The position numbers and the translations under genes were made by a program. From Torymus aiolomorphi (lineage: Eukaryota; Arthropoda; Insecta; Hymenoptera; Torymidae), in NCBI GenBank assembly GCA_036365515.1, contig CM070874.1, forward strand, positions 44,019,083 through 44,083,082: 64,000 bases of DNA, read 5' to 3'. The notes under the pieces were generated by a model that was not told the origin of the DNA, made no database searches, and saw nothing but the letters and a program-made list of their open reading frames with translations. Below are positions 1 through 10,900 of this stretch, piece after piece (position 1 is the first letter of the stretch; the number at the start of each line of letters is the position of its first letter).

Positions 1-69
1 CACTTTTATAATACGTAAAATAATTTATTATACTAAAAACAAAATATTTTTAGTATAATAAATATGATA

Positions 70-387
70 GGGTGACTACACCAGTATTGGAACAATTACC
101 AGTGAATGAACATTTTCTTTATATATATATGAAAATATCAAGCTTTCTAAGTATTGTTTATCTAACATGACGATAATTTTCGAATCCTTGAAAATTTTTA
201 TTTCATTGTATATAAAGATTCTGCACAAAAGAAATTATCTTGTTAAGAATAAAATCATAAAATCGCCGCTATTAAGTGTTCCTTCACTGGCGCTGTATTT
301 CTTCACTGGTGACACTTATTTAGATACTAAGATTGCGTGTTCCTTTATTGGTGTTCCTTATTCGTTCCTTTACTGGTGCAGTCACCC
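70..387. mobile_element. Small MITE with TA target duplication
   Basis: The ends are inverted repeats: GGGTGACTACACCAGTA at the left pairs with TACTGGTGCAGTCACCC at the right with one mismatch. Both ends are flanked by TA (68-69 and 388-389), the duplication made by Tc1/mariner-type insertion. The interior is AT-rich and has no credible gene; the 80-codon frame at 167-409 runs through the right TIR. It is a non-autonomous element, and its autonomous partner is not in the window. Confidence 0.65.
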
Positions 388-1242
388 TACAAATTATAAA
401 AAAAAATAGTATATGCTTGACATCTAAAAGTGTCATTTAAAAGCTTTATAGCTCAGCATGTTCTATTCTCATACCATGATGATTTCACATCATAATTTAC
501 AAATCATTATTTTATATGATATATAATTTACAAATCACGATTTATTATATATATAATACGCTTGAGCGTTTAAAATATATCATTTATTATTCTAAATTAC
601 AATGTGATCAATATAATTGTAATTTGATTTTAACTAGCAAGTTCAGGCGTGCTGTGCACGCTCTCCTTTACCTTCATTATACCTACACAATTAATATTGG
701 AATATTATGAATTTAAAATTTATTTGACTTTTTTACATCACTCGCAAATTTATCCAATATTTTTTATCGAAACTTGGATTATATTTATTTTAGTTTCCTA
801 GGAATTTTAGCGCGCTACCCGCGCAGAGGCCCTAATTTGGGTCGACCAATCATATTTTTTGATCAGCAATATGGCAGCCCTCTAAAAGCAATATGGCTGC
901 CTCCTCAAACCCATCTCCCTTTTTAATATAGGAGGAATTTCTACAATACAAAAATTTGAAGGTTAGAACTTTAACTATTATCAAAACAGTATTCATAATC
1001 CTTCATTGCTAACTACAGATAAAATTTGAATACTTTTTGCTTATACAAAACCAAATTTTAAGTCATTAATAATATTTATGACTTATATTTTTAGTTTAAA
1101 TATTTCATAATTCCAAACTTTTTATTGGTTTTATTTGGACCAATCAGCTTGTTTTTCTTATTTTAAAATAAATATTTCGATGCTATTTTGATTTAGTTAT
1201 ATTTTTAAAAATATAAATATCAATTTATACAGAGTTTCCAAC
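388..1242. other. AT-rich DNA and 5' flank of the non-LTR element
   Basis: No gene is visible. From about 800 the base composition changes (GCGCGCTACCCGCGC, then two copies of the phrase AATATGGC), which may be the 5' untranslated region or internal promoter of the retrotransposon that follows. The exact 5' end of that element cannot be fixed because no target duplication was found. Confidence 0.4.
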
Positions 1243-1806
1243 ATGGCGCCGGGAGGCAAGGAGCCGCCCGATACTATCCTCACTAAATTCTACAAATGCC
1301 ACCCAACATTAAAAGTAGGAGCGGTATTGTGTTTATTGTGTGAAAATTTTTATCACACTAATGAAATAGTGACAAAGTATAATGCAGGATGTCCAGTGAA
1401 ACTCATTAGTAATTCACTAATGATTTGCCAGGACCATCCCAACGTGGCTTTAACCTCAAACTTGCCATATGGCGCGCTAAGCAGCGAAGCCAAGCAATTA
1501 ATAGCACAGATCAAACTTACAACGAAGGAGCAAATCAAACAAGAAATAATCAGTGAAATAAATCTGGAAACAATCAACAACAAACAACAAGGCCATAACG
1601 AGACAATCTACGAAGAGTTTAATAAAATTGAATCGCTAAAAATAGAAAACCAACTGCTAAAACAGCTAAACTTCGAATTACAAGATAAAAACAAAATCTT
1701 AAACGAATTACTTACCAAGGAAAAACAGGGCAAAAACAATAACTCCAAGACCTACGCAGAAGTTACATTTAAGGAAAAACCAAAAAGCAAAAAGTGCCAA
1801 AATTGA
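1243..1806 (+). pseudogene. ORF1, N-terminal half
   Basis: The frame encodes 187 residues. Residues 18-66 carry a Cys/His pattern (CHP, CLLC, H, C, CQDH) resembling the PHD-like or zinc-binding segment in ORF1 of some non-LTR elements. A Lys/Glu-rich stretch likely to form a coiled coil follows (about residues 85-165), suited to ORF1 oligomerisation. The frame ends at 1806 while the continuing protein reads in another frame from 1794. A one-base slip within GCAAAAAGTGCC would join them, so this is probably one ORF1 split by a frameshift. Role inferred from family: RNA-binding ribonucleoprotein component. Confidence 0.7.
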
Positions 1807-2717
1807 TTATTAAAAAAACAGACAAGAAAGACAGCACTGACTTAGAAAAGACAGTCTTACAACATTTAACTCAAGATAAAACAATTCAAACAAAAAGTGT
1901 AGCATGCAAGAACAATGATACAGTTATTATAAACTGCATGAATGAGGAAAATATTAATTCACTTGTGAATACACTGGGAGAAAAACTGTCAAGCAATTTT
2001 AAAATAGAAAAAGAGCAAATTAACAAACCTAAACTAAAGGTAATTGAGATTGATATTGATAATAGTGATGATAGTGAGATCGAACTAGACATTAATCAGA
2101 GAAATTTTAATAACATTGAAGACAAATGCAAAGTTCTTCACGTATACAAGAACGAAAGAACAAATAGAAAATGTGCAATTATTGAGGTAACATCTAATAT
2201 TTATAAACTTATTAAAGATAACAAGAGCAGATTATTTGTCGGACACCAAAGTTATAGAGTTTATGATATAATAAACACTACTCCGTGCAATAAATGTTCG
2301 AGATTCGGGCACAGCAGTAAAAAATGTACCAACAGTGCTACGTGTAATAAGTGTGCAGAAGCCCACGAAACCTCTAAGTGCGCAAGTATAACAAATAAAT
2401 GTGCAAACTGTGACTATAGTAATAAAAAGTTCAATACCAAATATAATATTAACCACAGTGCAATTGATAGTGAGCTTTGTGAAATATTAAAATCAAAAAT
2501 CAAAAAATACATTGAAATGACTGATTACCCGACGCAACCTACCTACCCGAGATTCTTTGGTAAGGTAGAAAAACTACAATATCAGCGGACGGCACCGATT
2601 AGGACAGCGAGACTTACGAGTACTGACTCGTCAACTTCGCAAGCATCACGTAACATGGAGAATACAACACCAATACGAAACCTGGTGACAGCAACTTCAA
2701 CTAACCAAAATGGATAG
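1794..2717 (+). pseudogene. ORF1, C-terminal half with zinc knuckles
   Basis: The 307-codon frame contains two clear CCHC-type knuckles, CNKCSRFGHSSKKC and CNKCAEAHETSKC, then a third Cys/His cluster starting CANC. This triple cluster is typical of gag-like ORF1 proteins of Jockey and CR1 type elements and binds the element's RNA. The region before it (about residues 1-160) looks like the RRM-like part of such proteins. It is the continuation of the previous frame, not a separate gene. The stop overlaps the start of ORF2 by eight bases. Confidence 0.8.
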
Positions 2718-3666
2718 CAGTGTTAATATAATTGATGATTTACAAAACAATATAATTTATAGAGACTGTAAATGCGATAACATTGGTGAACTAAACAAAC
2801 GTATGGCTTTAGAGAAGGAAGTAATTTTGAATGTAAATATTAGAGGCCTAAATGCAAATTTTAATAACTTACTTGTATTCATTAAAAACCTTGTTATAAA
2901 GCCATGCATTATAGTTTGTAGTGAAACCAGAAAACTTGAACACCCTGAATCTTTTAACATAGCAGGGTACAAAATGTACTATAATCACGGTAATATTAAT
3001 CAAAATGATGGCCTGGTAGTTTACATAAGTGAATACATTAATGAAACTACGGAAATTTTAGATATAAATAACCTTAAAATAATTAATACAAAAATTGCAA
3101 TAGAAAATGATAAAGAAATAATATTATCTGCATTATATAGATGCCACAATATAAAAAAGACTGAATTCATTATAAATCTCAAAAAATTAATAGAGCATAA
3201 CAAAATATATAAAAATAACCTGATCATGGGAGATTTTAACTTTGACATTTTAAATCAAGAAACAATTAATCAAGAATTTTTACATATACTCTTGGAAGAT
3301 GGTTATTGTCCAGGCTTTTGTAATATTACCAGACCATCTGATAAAACAGGTAACTCAGGAACTTGCATAGACAATATTTTTATTAAACTAGATAAAATAG
3401 CCTATAAAACATTCACACTCAGAGTACCACTAACAGACCATTTCCCACTATTTATGTCATTAAATAAGATAAGAACAATTGAAAATGTACATAATAGAAA
3501 TAGCATAAATCACAGTAAACTCAAGACAGTTGCCTCCACTATAAACTGGAGTGAATTGTCACAAATAAACAACACGAATATTGCTTTAAATAACCTGATT
3601 GATAAAATAAAAATATGTCTTAGCAAAGCTGAAATTACCAAAAAACAAATAATACTAACTACATGA
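2710..3666 (+). pseudogene. ORF2 endonuclease domain
   Basis: This is an apurinic/apyrimidinic-type endonuclease, the enzyme that nicks the target DNA before reverse transcription. Motifs in order: NIRGLNANF near residue 43, CSET, GLVVYIS, ALYR, the metal-binding MGDFNFDI, SGTCIDNIF, and the C-terminal LTDHFPL. The catalytic Asp and His are present. The frame stops at 3666; the downstream part of ORF2 resumes in a different frame at 3663, so a frameshift separates endonuclease from RT. Confidence 0.88.
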
Positions 3667-5375
3667 AACCAAGGAAAGATTGGGTAACAAAGGCAATTAT
3701 GATATCATGTAAAACCAAAGAAAAACTATATAAATTATGGAAAAAAGATCCTAATAATAATAGAAAAAGAGAAGAATATAGGAAATTTACGAATATCCTT
3801 AAGGATATTATAATTAAAGCAAAGGAATTGTATGACAAAAAACTTATAGAATCAAGCATGAATAATATGAAGAGTATGTGGAATGTGATTAATCAAAAAC
3901 TTGGAAAAAATAGTAAAAAGAAAAATAACATCAACTATGTAATAGAAAACAACAAGAAAATATCAGAGCCTAAAGAAATTGCTGAGCATTTGAACAAATA
4001 TTTTTGTAACATCGGCAAAAAGTTAAGTGATAAAATAAATCCCCCGGTAAATGAGGAAATTAAACTCCCTCCAATGAACAGCAAAAGTATATTCTTTGAG
4101 CCAACAAACCAGCATGAAATAGAAAATATCATAAATAACATGGAAAACAAAAATGGAGGAAATGATAATATTAATGCCAAGACATTAAAAACCCTGGTCG
4201 AATTCTTAGTAGACCCCCTAACCCACATCTGGCCAGATGCCTTGAAAATAGCAGATGTAATACCCTTACATAAATCAAAAGAAAAGCATATTGCCAATAA
4301 TTACAGACCTATATCTCTTATTTCTAATATAGCAAAAGTACTAGAAAAAATAATTCATAAAAGTAAAAGAATAATTACTTTTATCAACAAATGTGAAATA
4401 CTTGCCAAAAATCAATATGGTTTTAGGAAAAACAAGAGTACAAAAGATGCGCTAACACTAATATCAAATGTAATATATGGTAAGTTAGATAAGAGTACAC
4501 CATGAATTGCCATAATTTTTTTGGACCTCGCCAAAGCTTTTGATACTGTAAATCATCAAATATTACTAGATAAACTATATAATTACGGTGTCAGAGGAAG
4601 TGTCCATAATCTAATAAAAAGTTATTTAGATAACAGACTACAAAAAGTAAAATTAAATAATGCAACAAGTCATCTCGAATCTGTCAACGTCGGTGCTCCA
4701 CAAGGAACAATTCTGGGACCACTGCTCTTCTTACTATATATCAACGACCTGCTACTTGATATCCCGGAAGATACGCTAGTCTCATACGCAGATGACACAG
4801 CAGTAGTGACGTCGGCTAAGACGTGGAAAGAAGTTGAAACCAAAATGAACGAAACACTACTCAAAATATCAGTATGGCTAGCTCTTAACAAGCTTTCCTT
4901 AAACACGGACAAAACAGTATACATTGAATTTGGGAATCAAGTTGACAGCACACCAAAAAATTTAGACATAAATATACAAGGCACAAAAATCAAAAGAGTT
5001 GATAATACCAAATATTTAGGTATAATCTTCGATAGTTACATGAGATGGAACGAACACTGCCAATATATATACAACAAAACGAAATATCTCATTTTCGTAT
5101 TCTATAAGCTATCAAAACTTATGACGACTGATACTCTAAGGATGATTTATTACGCCCTCTGTCACAGCATAATTTCATATGGAATTATAGCATGGGGAGG
5201 AGCGTATTCTAACAGTAAAAACCTGCTCATTAAACTACAGAACAGAATACTTAAAATAATCAATAAAAACAAATTTGCAGTCGACAAAAATCCTATGAGC
5301 ATAGATCAAATTTTTACTTATGACACTGTCTTATCATTACGAAGTCTTACAGTCAGCATATATAAATTCCAATAG
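3663..5375 (+). pseudogene. ORF2 reverse transcriptase domain
   Basis: RT motifs are visible: ADVIPLHK, NNYRPISLISN, NQYGFRKNKST, LDLAKAFDTVNH, GAPQGTILGPLLFLLYIND and the catalytic YADDTAV. An in-frame TGA at 4503-4505 interrupts the chain just before LDLAKAFD. The stretch between PLTHI and WPDALK is shorter than usual for the family, suggesting a small in-frame deletion near 4230. The thumb region runs to 5375, where a frameshift ends the frame. The catalytic aspartates are intact but the gene is not translatable as one protein. Confidence 0.9.
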
Positions 5376-5550
5376 CAACACTAGAAACAGAAGTATACAG
5401 ATTCCAAAAAGATACTTGACCGTTAGCATTAAGAACAGTTATATTAAAGCAATAACACATTTCAATAACCTACCAAATGATTTAAAAACAATTAGAAACA
5501 AACTAAGCAGAAAACCAAAACTAAAGCAATGGATACGAGAATGTACCTGA
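5320..5550 (+). pseudogene. ORF2 C-terminal tail
   Basis: The frame carries on from the RT after a frameshift. The part from about 5366 contains HFNNLPNDLK and ends KQWIRECT. The pattern FNxLPxxLK is the usual extreme C-terminus of Jockey/CR1 ORF2 proteins. It is followed by about 360 bases of 3' UTR and the poly-A run. Confidence 0.75.
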
Positions 5551-5932
5551 TGCATCAAGAGTATAAAAATTTTGATAGTTATTAATGTTAAAAATTTATA
5601 TAAATTGTTACTAATTTTGAACACTGTTAAATTTTCATACAAATTTTATAAACACATACCAAAACTGAGAGTGGGCTCTGCTTAATACTCATAGGAATAT
5701 TAAGCTGCAGCAACTCTCATAGCTACTACTCAAATTATTAATCATAAGTAAATATTAAACAAATGAATTTTAGGTTAAGTTAGTTTTAGTATGCCGGACC
5801 AGCGAACAGGAATTTTTCCTCTGCTGGACTACATTGTACTTACTTTGTAATGTAAACTATGTATAATGGTTACAAACTTGTAATTTTTTGTACTTCACTC
5901 TGGTTTAAATAAAAAAAAAAAAAAAAAAAAAA

Positions 5933-6219
5933 TTTCATTTTTAAAAATTCAAACCTCTCAATCTCAAACAATTTATGAAGCAAATCTTGGCGCCAATTCT
6001 ATATAGACCAATCAAAATCAAGCCTTTAGGTGCTTCAACATGGTCGCTCATCACTTTTTTAAGAAGGGAAAAATCAATTTCATTTTTAAAAATTCAAACC
6101 TCTTAATCTCAAGCAATTTATAAAGCAAATCTTGGTGCCTATTCTATATAGACCAATCAAAATGAAGTCATTTGGTGCTTTAACATGGCCGCTCATCACT
6201 TTTTTAAAAAGGGATTAAA
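5933..6219 (+). repeat. Tandem duplication of about 145 bp behind the poly-A tail
   Basis: Two direct copies begin TTTCATTTTTAAAAATTCAA at 5933 and about 6078 and end near 6072 and 6219. They share GACCAATCAAAAT and CGCTCATCACTTTTTTAA. They differ at scattered positions, so the duplication is not recent. Confidence 0.8.
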
Positions 6220-7322
6220 AATTAATTTGCAGAATGTTATGGATGGACTATAACGGTTTCATTTTTTCTGGTTATTAGCCAATGGTTTTCTCGAAAAGAA
6301 AAAATCCCAAAAATATTAGATAATAATAAAGTATATATAATATATAATGATAAAATACATCATTTATACATAAAAAGGTAATATTACAAAAAGAAGCCGG
6401 CAACAAACTAATTAAGCTATGATGCGCGAGTTTTATTTCAATGTATTATTCTTATTGAGTATTAGTTTATTTACGTAATACTTTCAATAAACTTCAATTC
6501 ATTAACGAATAAGAAATGAAAACTAGAATACAGTGAAAATATTTTTACTAGTGCATTATCATGAGCACTGCCTTAATTTATTGTGTACATAAAATTGAAG
6601 TAAAGCTCACAGTATATTATGACACTGGTGTGGAAAGTGATTATTTACCGCATAAGACGTTTTTCGCACGAGCGAAGCGAGGACTTAAAAATCTAACTTA
6701 AAAAACTATATGCGGCGCCATCTGTGAGCAATTTCCGCACTTAAATATGTATACGGTAGAGAGCGCTCTCGCCATCTATCGGGGATTATACATAACTTGC
6801 CAATATCTGCTTTACCATGTGAGACTTATTACTAGATTTTTCGTGCTCACATGGCCTAATTACACTTAACATTTACTGTTAGTATAAAACATTGATCTTT
6901 ATTATAGTTTTTATTTACCATTGTTTACAATTGTTGTATGTTTATCATTCGTATTAATAGTTTTTTCTTTCCTCAATTTACATTTACATGTTAAGCCACA
7001 TCTCAAATCATTAGTTCATAATACGTTTTGGTGTAAATTTATACTTCATATATTCCTAAAATAAACAAAAACATTTATTGTTTATATTTTTAATTTTAAA
7101 TATATAATCATGTATACAATTATATATAAAAGTTATGACTTTTTTATATAATTTTATATTTTATATTATGTGTTTAAACTCTTCGCAATTAATTTTATTT
7201 TCCATACTTACTTTTTTTTTCTATTATCATGAAACATTCACAATTTTTATTACTATAACTGAATTTTTACCATTAGATGTGCTATAAATATTAAAAACGC
7301 TTCATCATACATGTTTTTTTAT
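6220..7322. other. AT-rich intergenic DNA
   Basis: No coding frame, RNA gene or terminal repeat could be supported. A short GC-rich phrase (CGCACGAGCGAAGCGAGG, about 6665-6683) resembles the loops of the palindromes at 29437-29743. Confidence 0.5.
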
Positions 7323-7328
7323 CATAAC
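7323..7328. repeat. Left target-site duplication CATAAC
   Basis: Exactly repeated at 24214-24219 directly outside the right TIR. Confidence 0.85.
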
Positions 7329-7501
7329 AGTAGATGAGCTATAGCGGTTCGAGATCACATAGCGGTTCGAGATCACGTAGGGATTCAGGCTCACGTGGGG
7401 ATTCGGATTCAGTGAGGATTCTCCGGGGGGAGGGGGGGGGGGCTTAGGAAGCATTCAAAAAATACAAGAAATAATCAGTTCCCTCGTTTAAATATTTTGG
7501 T

Positions 7502-7517
7502 CGCCCTGAAAAGGGCG
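7502..7517 (-). terminator. Histone-type 3' stem-loop of gene A (left copy)
   Basis: On the minus strand it reads CGCCCT-TTTC-AGGGCG: six perfect pairs and a four-base TTTC loop, followed by ACCAAAATATTTAAACG. It lies 18 nt past the stop codon. Stem length, loop length, loop sequence and the A-rich 3' flank match the metazoan replication-dependent histone mRNA hairpin, which binds SLBP and directs cleavage without polyadenylation. Confidence 0.8.
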
Positions 7518-7535
7518 GATTAATAAAACAAGAAA

Positions 7536-7961
7536 TTAAAACAGTTGCCGCACAACTTTAGCGGACTGGGGTCGGTAATACCCAACACAAACGACCTCCG
7601 GCGATGAATCGGGTGATTCAACTGTGATCACCACAGGTGTCCGCTGCTGCCGTAGCTGTTCTTGTTGCTGCGGCTGCTTTTCTTGTTGCTGTTGCTGTTC
7701 TCGTTGTTGCTGCTGTTCTTGTTGCTGCTGCTGTGGTTCTTGTCGCTGCTGCTGCTGCTGCAGTTGCCGCTGAGACTGGGCACCCCGAGGCTCCTCAATA
7801 TACCGCTGGGTTTCCACGTCATACACCAACATATGATCCGGAGAATCCGGGCCATATGTTGAGGTATGACGCGGAGGTTGTAGCGGTGATTGAGAAGGCT
7901 CGGACTCAGCCATTTCCTGGAGCGCGGCTGTAGCAACTGTACAGAGTACATTCAGACTCAT
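7536..7961 (-). CDS. Small Gln-rich protein A with C-terminal RQLF (left TIR copy)
   Basis: The product has 141 residues. I chose the ATG at 7961 because a TATA box (7998-8004) lies about 37 bp upstream; the frame is open further 5' but that part covers the promoter. Residues about 44-58 carry the module VYDVETQRYIEEP, shared with proteins C and D. A Gln-rich tract follows (about 60-108), then acidic Ser-Pro motifs ESPDSSPEV and the C-terminus VVRQLF. RQLF fits the cyclin-docking consensus RxLF. No enzymatic domain or signal peptide is visible. The gene is intronless and ends in a histone-type hairpin. Function unknown; a disordered cyclin/CDK-interacting regulator is my inference. Confidence 0.75.
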   Translation of the reverse strand: MSLNVLCTVATAALQEMAESEPSQSPLQPPRHTSTYGPDSPDHMLVYDVETQRYIEEPRGAQSQRQLQQQQQRQEPQQQQQEQQQQREQQQQQEKQPQQQEQLRQQRTPVVITVESPDSSPEVVCVGYYRPQSAKVVRQLF

Positions 7962-7997
7962 CTTGACGAGTGTGCCGAATTCGCGAAAGCGCCCCAG

Positions 7998-8225
7998 TTT
8001 TATACACCAAGCGCGGACCTGCACGTCGCTGTGCGAGAGCTGCCGCCACCGCTCGAGCAAACGCTGTGATTGGTGCGGAGCAGCTCTTCGCCGCCGTCGC
8101 CGCCGCCGCTCGACATTGGCGCGGGAGCAGATGCGGTCGCGCGCCGATTGATGTGGAATAGCTCTACGCCGCGGCCGCCGCGCCGCCGCCGCCGCCGCAG
8201 CAGCCGAGGCTAGCGCGCTGATTGG
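7998..8225 (-). promoter_or_regulatory. Promoter of gene A: TATA box and CCAAT boxes (left)
   Basis: Minus-strand TATAAAA at 7998-8004, followed by a candidate start region TTCGGCACACTCGTC. Further upstream are inverted CCAAT boxes (plus-strand ATTGG) at 8069, 8115 and 8221, each followed by GCGG/GCGGGAGCAG text. The same arrangement precedes gene B. CCAAT boxes bound by NF-Y are typical of histone and S-phase promoters. Confidence 0.65.
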
Positions 8226-8354
8226 CGCGGAGCAGATGCGGCCATGTATACTTACTCGCGGCGGCGCGGCTTCGACATCACTTCTCTCGCGCGAGTGCTT
8301 GAACGCGGATCGCGACACGCGGGCCCTCGCGTTCGCGTATAGACTCGGTAGTTT

Positions 8355-9985
8355 TCAAATAATAGTTAGGTGTATTAACCGGCTGCACATTTGAGAACAC
8401 GAGGCTCTTCTCGCGCGCGTCTTTTACTCGCGTAACCTTTCGCCACAAGTAATTTCAAATAGCAGTTAGGTGCTTTAACCGGCTGCGAACGGGAAACTCT
8501 TTTCGCGCGCTTCTTTATATCTTTCTTTCTCAATGCATGTTATTTTGAATGTTTTCAAATAACAGTTAGGTGTTTTAACCGGCTGAAAATTTGAGAACAT
8601 GAGACTCTTTTCGCGCGCGTCTTTCTTTTTCCGCGCATATTATTTCAATGTTTTCAAATAACAGTTAGGTGTTTTAAGCGGCTGAAAATTTGAGAACACG
8701 AGACTCTTTTCGCGCGCGTCTTTCTTTCTCCGCGCATGCTATTTCAATGTTTTCAAATCGCAGTTAGGTGTTTTAACCGGTTGAAAATTTGAGAACACGA
8801 TACTCTTTTCGCGTACGTCTTTTACTCGCCGCGTGCATGTTTTTCTCACTCGTATTTTCAATCGCAGTTAGGTGTACAACCGGTTGCATATTTGAGAACA
8901 CGATACTCTTTTCACGTACGTCTTTTACTCGCCGCGTGCATGTTTTTCTCACTCGTATTTTCAATCGCAGTTAGGTGTACAACCGGCTGCATATTAGTGA
9001 ATACGAGACTCTTTTCGCGTAAGTCTTTTACTCGCCGCGTGCATGTTTTTCTCAATCGTATTTTCAATCGCAGTTAGGTGTCCTAACCGGCTGCATATTT
9101 GTGAATACGAGACTCTTTTCGCGTAAGTCTTTTACTCGCAGCGTGCATGTTTTTCTCAATCGTATTTTCAATCGCAGTTAGGTGTCCTAACCGGCTGCAC
9201 ATTTGTGAATACGAGACTCTTTTCGCGTAAGTCGTTTACTCTCCGCGCGCATGTTTTTCTCACTTGTATTTTCAATCGCAGTTAGGTGTACAACCGGCTG
9301 CACATTTGAGAATACGAGACTCTTTTCGCGTAGGTCTTTTACTCGCTTATGTTTTTCAAATCGCAGTTGGTGTTTTAACCGGTTGAAAATTTGAGAACAC
9401 GATACTCTTTTCGCGTACGTCTTTTACTCGCCGCGTGCATGTTTTTCTCACTCGTATTTTCAATTGCAGTTAGGTGTACAACCGGCTGCATATTTGAGAA
9501 CACGATACTCTTTTCGCGTACGTCTTTTACTCGCCGCGTGCATGTTTTTCTCACTCGTATTTTCAATCGCAGTTAGGTGTACAACCGGCTGCATATTTGT
9601 GAATACGAGACTCTTTTCGCGTAAGTCTTTTACTCGCCGCGTGCATGTTTTTCTCAATCGTATTTTCAATCGCAGTTAGGTGTCCTAACCGGCTGCATAT
9701 TTGTGAATACGAGACTCTTTTCGCGTAAGTCTTTTACTCGCCGCGTGCATGTTTTTCTCAATCGTATTTTCAATCGCAGTTAGGTGTCCTAACCGGCTGC
9801 ATATTTGTGAATACGAGACTCTTTTCGCGTAAGTCTTTTACTCTCCGCGCGCATGTTTTTCTCACTTGTATTTTCAATCGCAGTTAGGTGTACAACCGGC
9901 TGCACACTTGAGAATACGAGACTCTTTTCGCGTAGGTCTTTTACTCGCTTATGTTTTTCAAATCGCAGTTGGTGTTATGACCGGT
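8355..9985 (+). repeat. Left subterminal array, about 17 units of about 102 bp
   Basis: Each unit contains GCAGTTAGGTGT, AACCGGCTGCA or AACCGGTTG, ACTCTTTTCGCG and GTGCATGTTTTTCTCA. Most units carry GTAAGT, GTACGT or GTAGGT after TTCGC, and a pyrimidine-rich tract ending CGCAG before the next unit, which look like splice donors and acceptors. The outer units (8355-8760) are more divergent. Frames of 61-71 codons through it (for example 8789-8974 and 9391-9576) just repeat the unit. Roles to consider are replication-origin or terminal-protein binding sites, or a spliced transcript ending at the hairpin at 10091. Confidence 0.85.
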
Positions 9986-10510
9986 CGCGTATTTGGAAAA
10001 AAAACACTGAGAGAATCAATCTTTTCATGAACCTTTATGCTTTGTAGGTCCTGTCTTGTGGTTTTTTACTAATTAATGTTTGTACCCATAGGTTCTTTTC
10101 AGAACCAATACATTTCAATAACAAACTATTATTATTTCAAGCTAGTGAGATAAAAAAAAGTCGTATACAACGATGTCCACAAAGTTGTTTAAACGCAGTA
10201 TTTATATGAAATCGTTTTATTTTAGGTATAAATTTGTTATAGATAGTTGCCAAAGAAAAAAAAATCTAAAACGTCTATGACCGACAAATTTGTTATAAAT
10301 ACTTAATGACTGGTTGTAATGTATAGCGATTTTTTAACAAAATTTAACTATTTTAATTCAATACGTCATGAATAAACCTATTTTATATATATTTCTATAC
10401 AAATATGTCAACGGGTAATCTATATTAGTAGCTTATATGTATAGTATTGGTATGTATAGTATTGATTTGCAGGTTTATTTATAAATGCATAAATAATTTT
10501 AAGTTTAGTT
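9986..10510 (+). other. Inner TIR segment, AT-rich
   Basis: No protein gene is convincing. A frame on the plus strand leaving the array ends at 10047, 43 nt before the hairpin at 10091. The rest is AT-rich with a duplicated TATGTATAGTATTG phrase near 10436-10463. It is repeated inverted at 21741-22265. Confidence 0.5.
10091..10106 (+). terminator. Histone-type 3' stem-loop of a TIR transcript (left)
   Basis: GGTTCT-TTTC-AGAACC has six perfect pairs and a TTTC loop, followed by AATACATTTCAATAAC, similar to the block after the other hairpins. Its stem bases differ from the gene A hairpin while pairing is kept. It implies a plus-strand transcript running inward through the subterminal array. 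Confidence 0.75.
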
Positions 10511-10858
10511 AAAAGCACAAATAATTTAAAAATTTATATTGTAAATGAGATTCAAAATAAAAAAACTCTTTTATACTGTTTGATAATAGGGGTATGCAGT
10601 TCGTTTGCATGCATATAGTAAAACAGTTAATAAAAAGTAGTAATGAAATCTGTGAATTAGTATATAATCAAAATTTATGCCGATGTTTAAAATTGATTAA
10701 ACATTTGAAAAATATTACACACAGAACAGTTTCGGTTCAAACGGTAATCGATTTGTATGTCAATAAGTTTCTGGCCTGTGGAGGACCCAGTTGATGGTCA
10801 ACTGAGAAGTGTCTTCACTATAATTAAAAATAGTTTGCTCCGCGTATGTATATTTGGT
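10511..10858. other. Spacer between TIR and gene B
   Basis: A plus-strand 66-codon frame (10594-10794) is present. It shares nothing with the element's other proteins and lacks a TATA or hairpin context, so I do not call it a gene. Nothing else is visible. Confidence 0.4.
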
Positions 10859-10874
10859 GGCCCTGAAAAGGGCG
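10859..10874 (-). terminator. Histone-type 3' stem-loop of gene B
   Basis: On the minus strand it reads CGCCCT-TTTC-AGGGCC: five inner pairs (GCCCT/AGGGC) with an outermost C/C mismatch and a TTTC loop. ACCAAATATACATACGCGGAG follows. It lies 26 nt past the gene B stop codon. Confidence 0.7.
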
Positions 10875-10900
10875 GATTAATAAAAGATGGGGAAAAAAAA

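Larger units (their letters stand above)
1243..5932 (+). mobile_element. Non-LTR (LINE) retrotransposon, CR1/Jockey-like, degenerate
   Basis: In order on the plus strand it has a gag-like ORF1 with zinc knuckles, an apurinic-type endonuclease, a reverse transcriptase, a 3' UTR and a 22-nt poly-A run at 5911-5932. There are no LTRs. ORF1 and ORF2 abut (2717 against 2710). Reading frames are interrupted at about 1795, 3660, 4503 and 5375, so this copy cannot mobilise itself. ORF1 beginning with a Cys/His segment and ending in CCHC knuckles, followed by an endonuclease-RT ORF2, fits the CR1/Jockey group; I cannot place the clade more finely without a tree. Confidence 0.9.
7329..10510. repeat. 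Left terminal inverted repeat, 3.18 kb
   Basis: Reverse-complement identity with 21741-24213 runs from the outer tip through a G-run (7425-7441), gene A, the CCAAT promoter block, the subterminal array, a histone-type hairpin and AT-rich DNA ending AAGTTTAGTT. The left arm is about 709 bp longer, matching seven extra array units of about 102 bp. Confidence 0.9.

Noticed and set aside
7637..7933. Antisense Val/Ala- and Leu-rich frames over gene A
   Set aside because: These are antisense readings of the CAG/Gln tract.
7962..8318. N-terminal extension of the gene A frame to 260 codons (also 23226-23582)
   Set aside because: The extension overlaps CCAAT boxes and the TATA box, encodes Arg/Ala-rich text from GC-rich promoter DNA, and the ATG just after the TATA box is a better start.
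8773..10047. Repeated 61-71 codon frames in the TIR arrays (MRTRYSFRV... and MKIRVRKTC...)
   Set aside because: They occur on both strands of a DNA repeat of about 102 bp and restart in every unit. They are periodic artefacts unless splicing is shown.
10594..10794. 66-codon frame between TIR and gene B
   Set aside because: It lacks the TATA box, hairpin, YD module and RxLF tail of the element's other genes.
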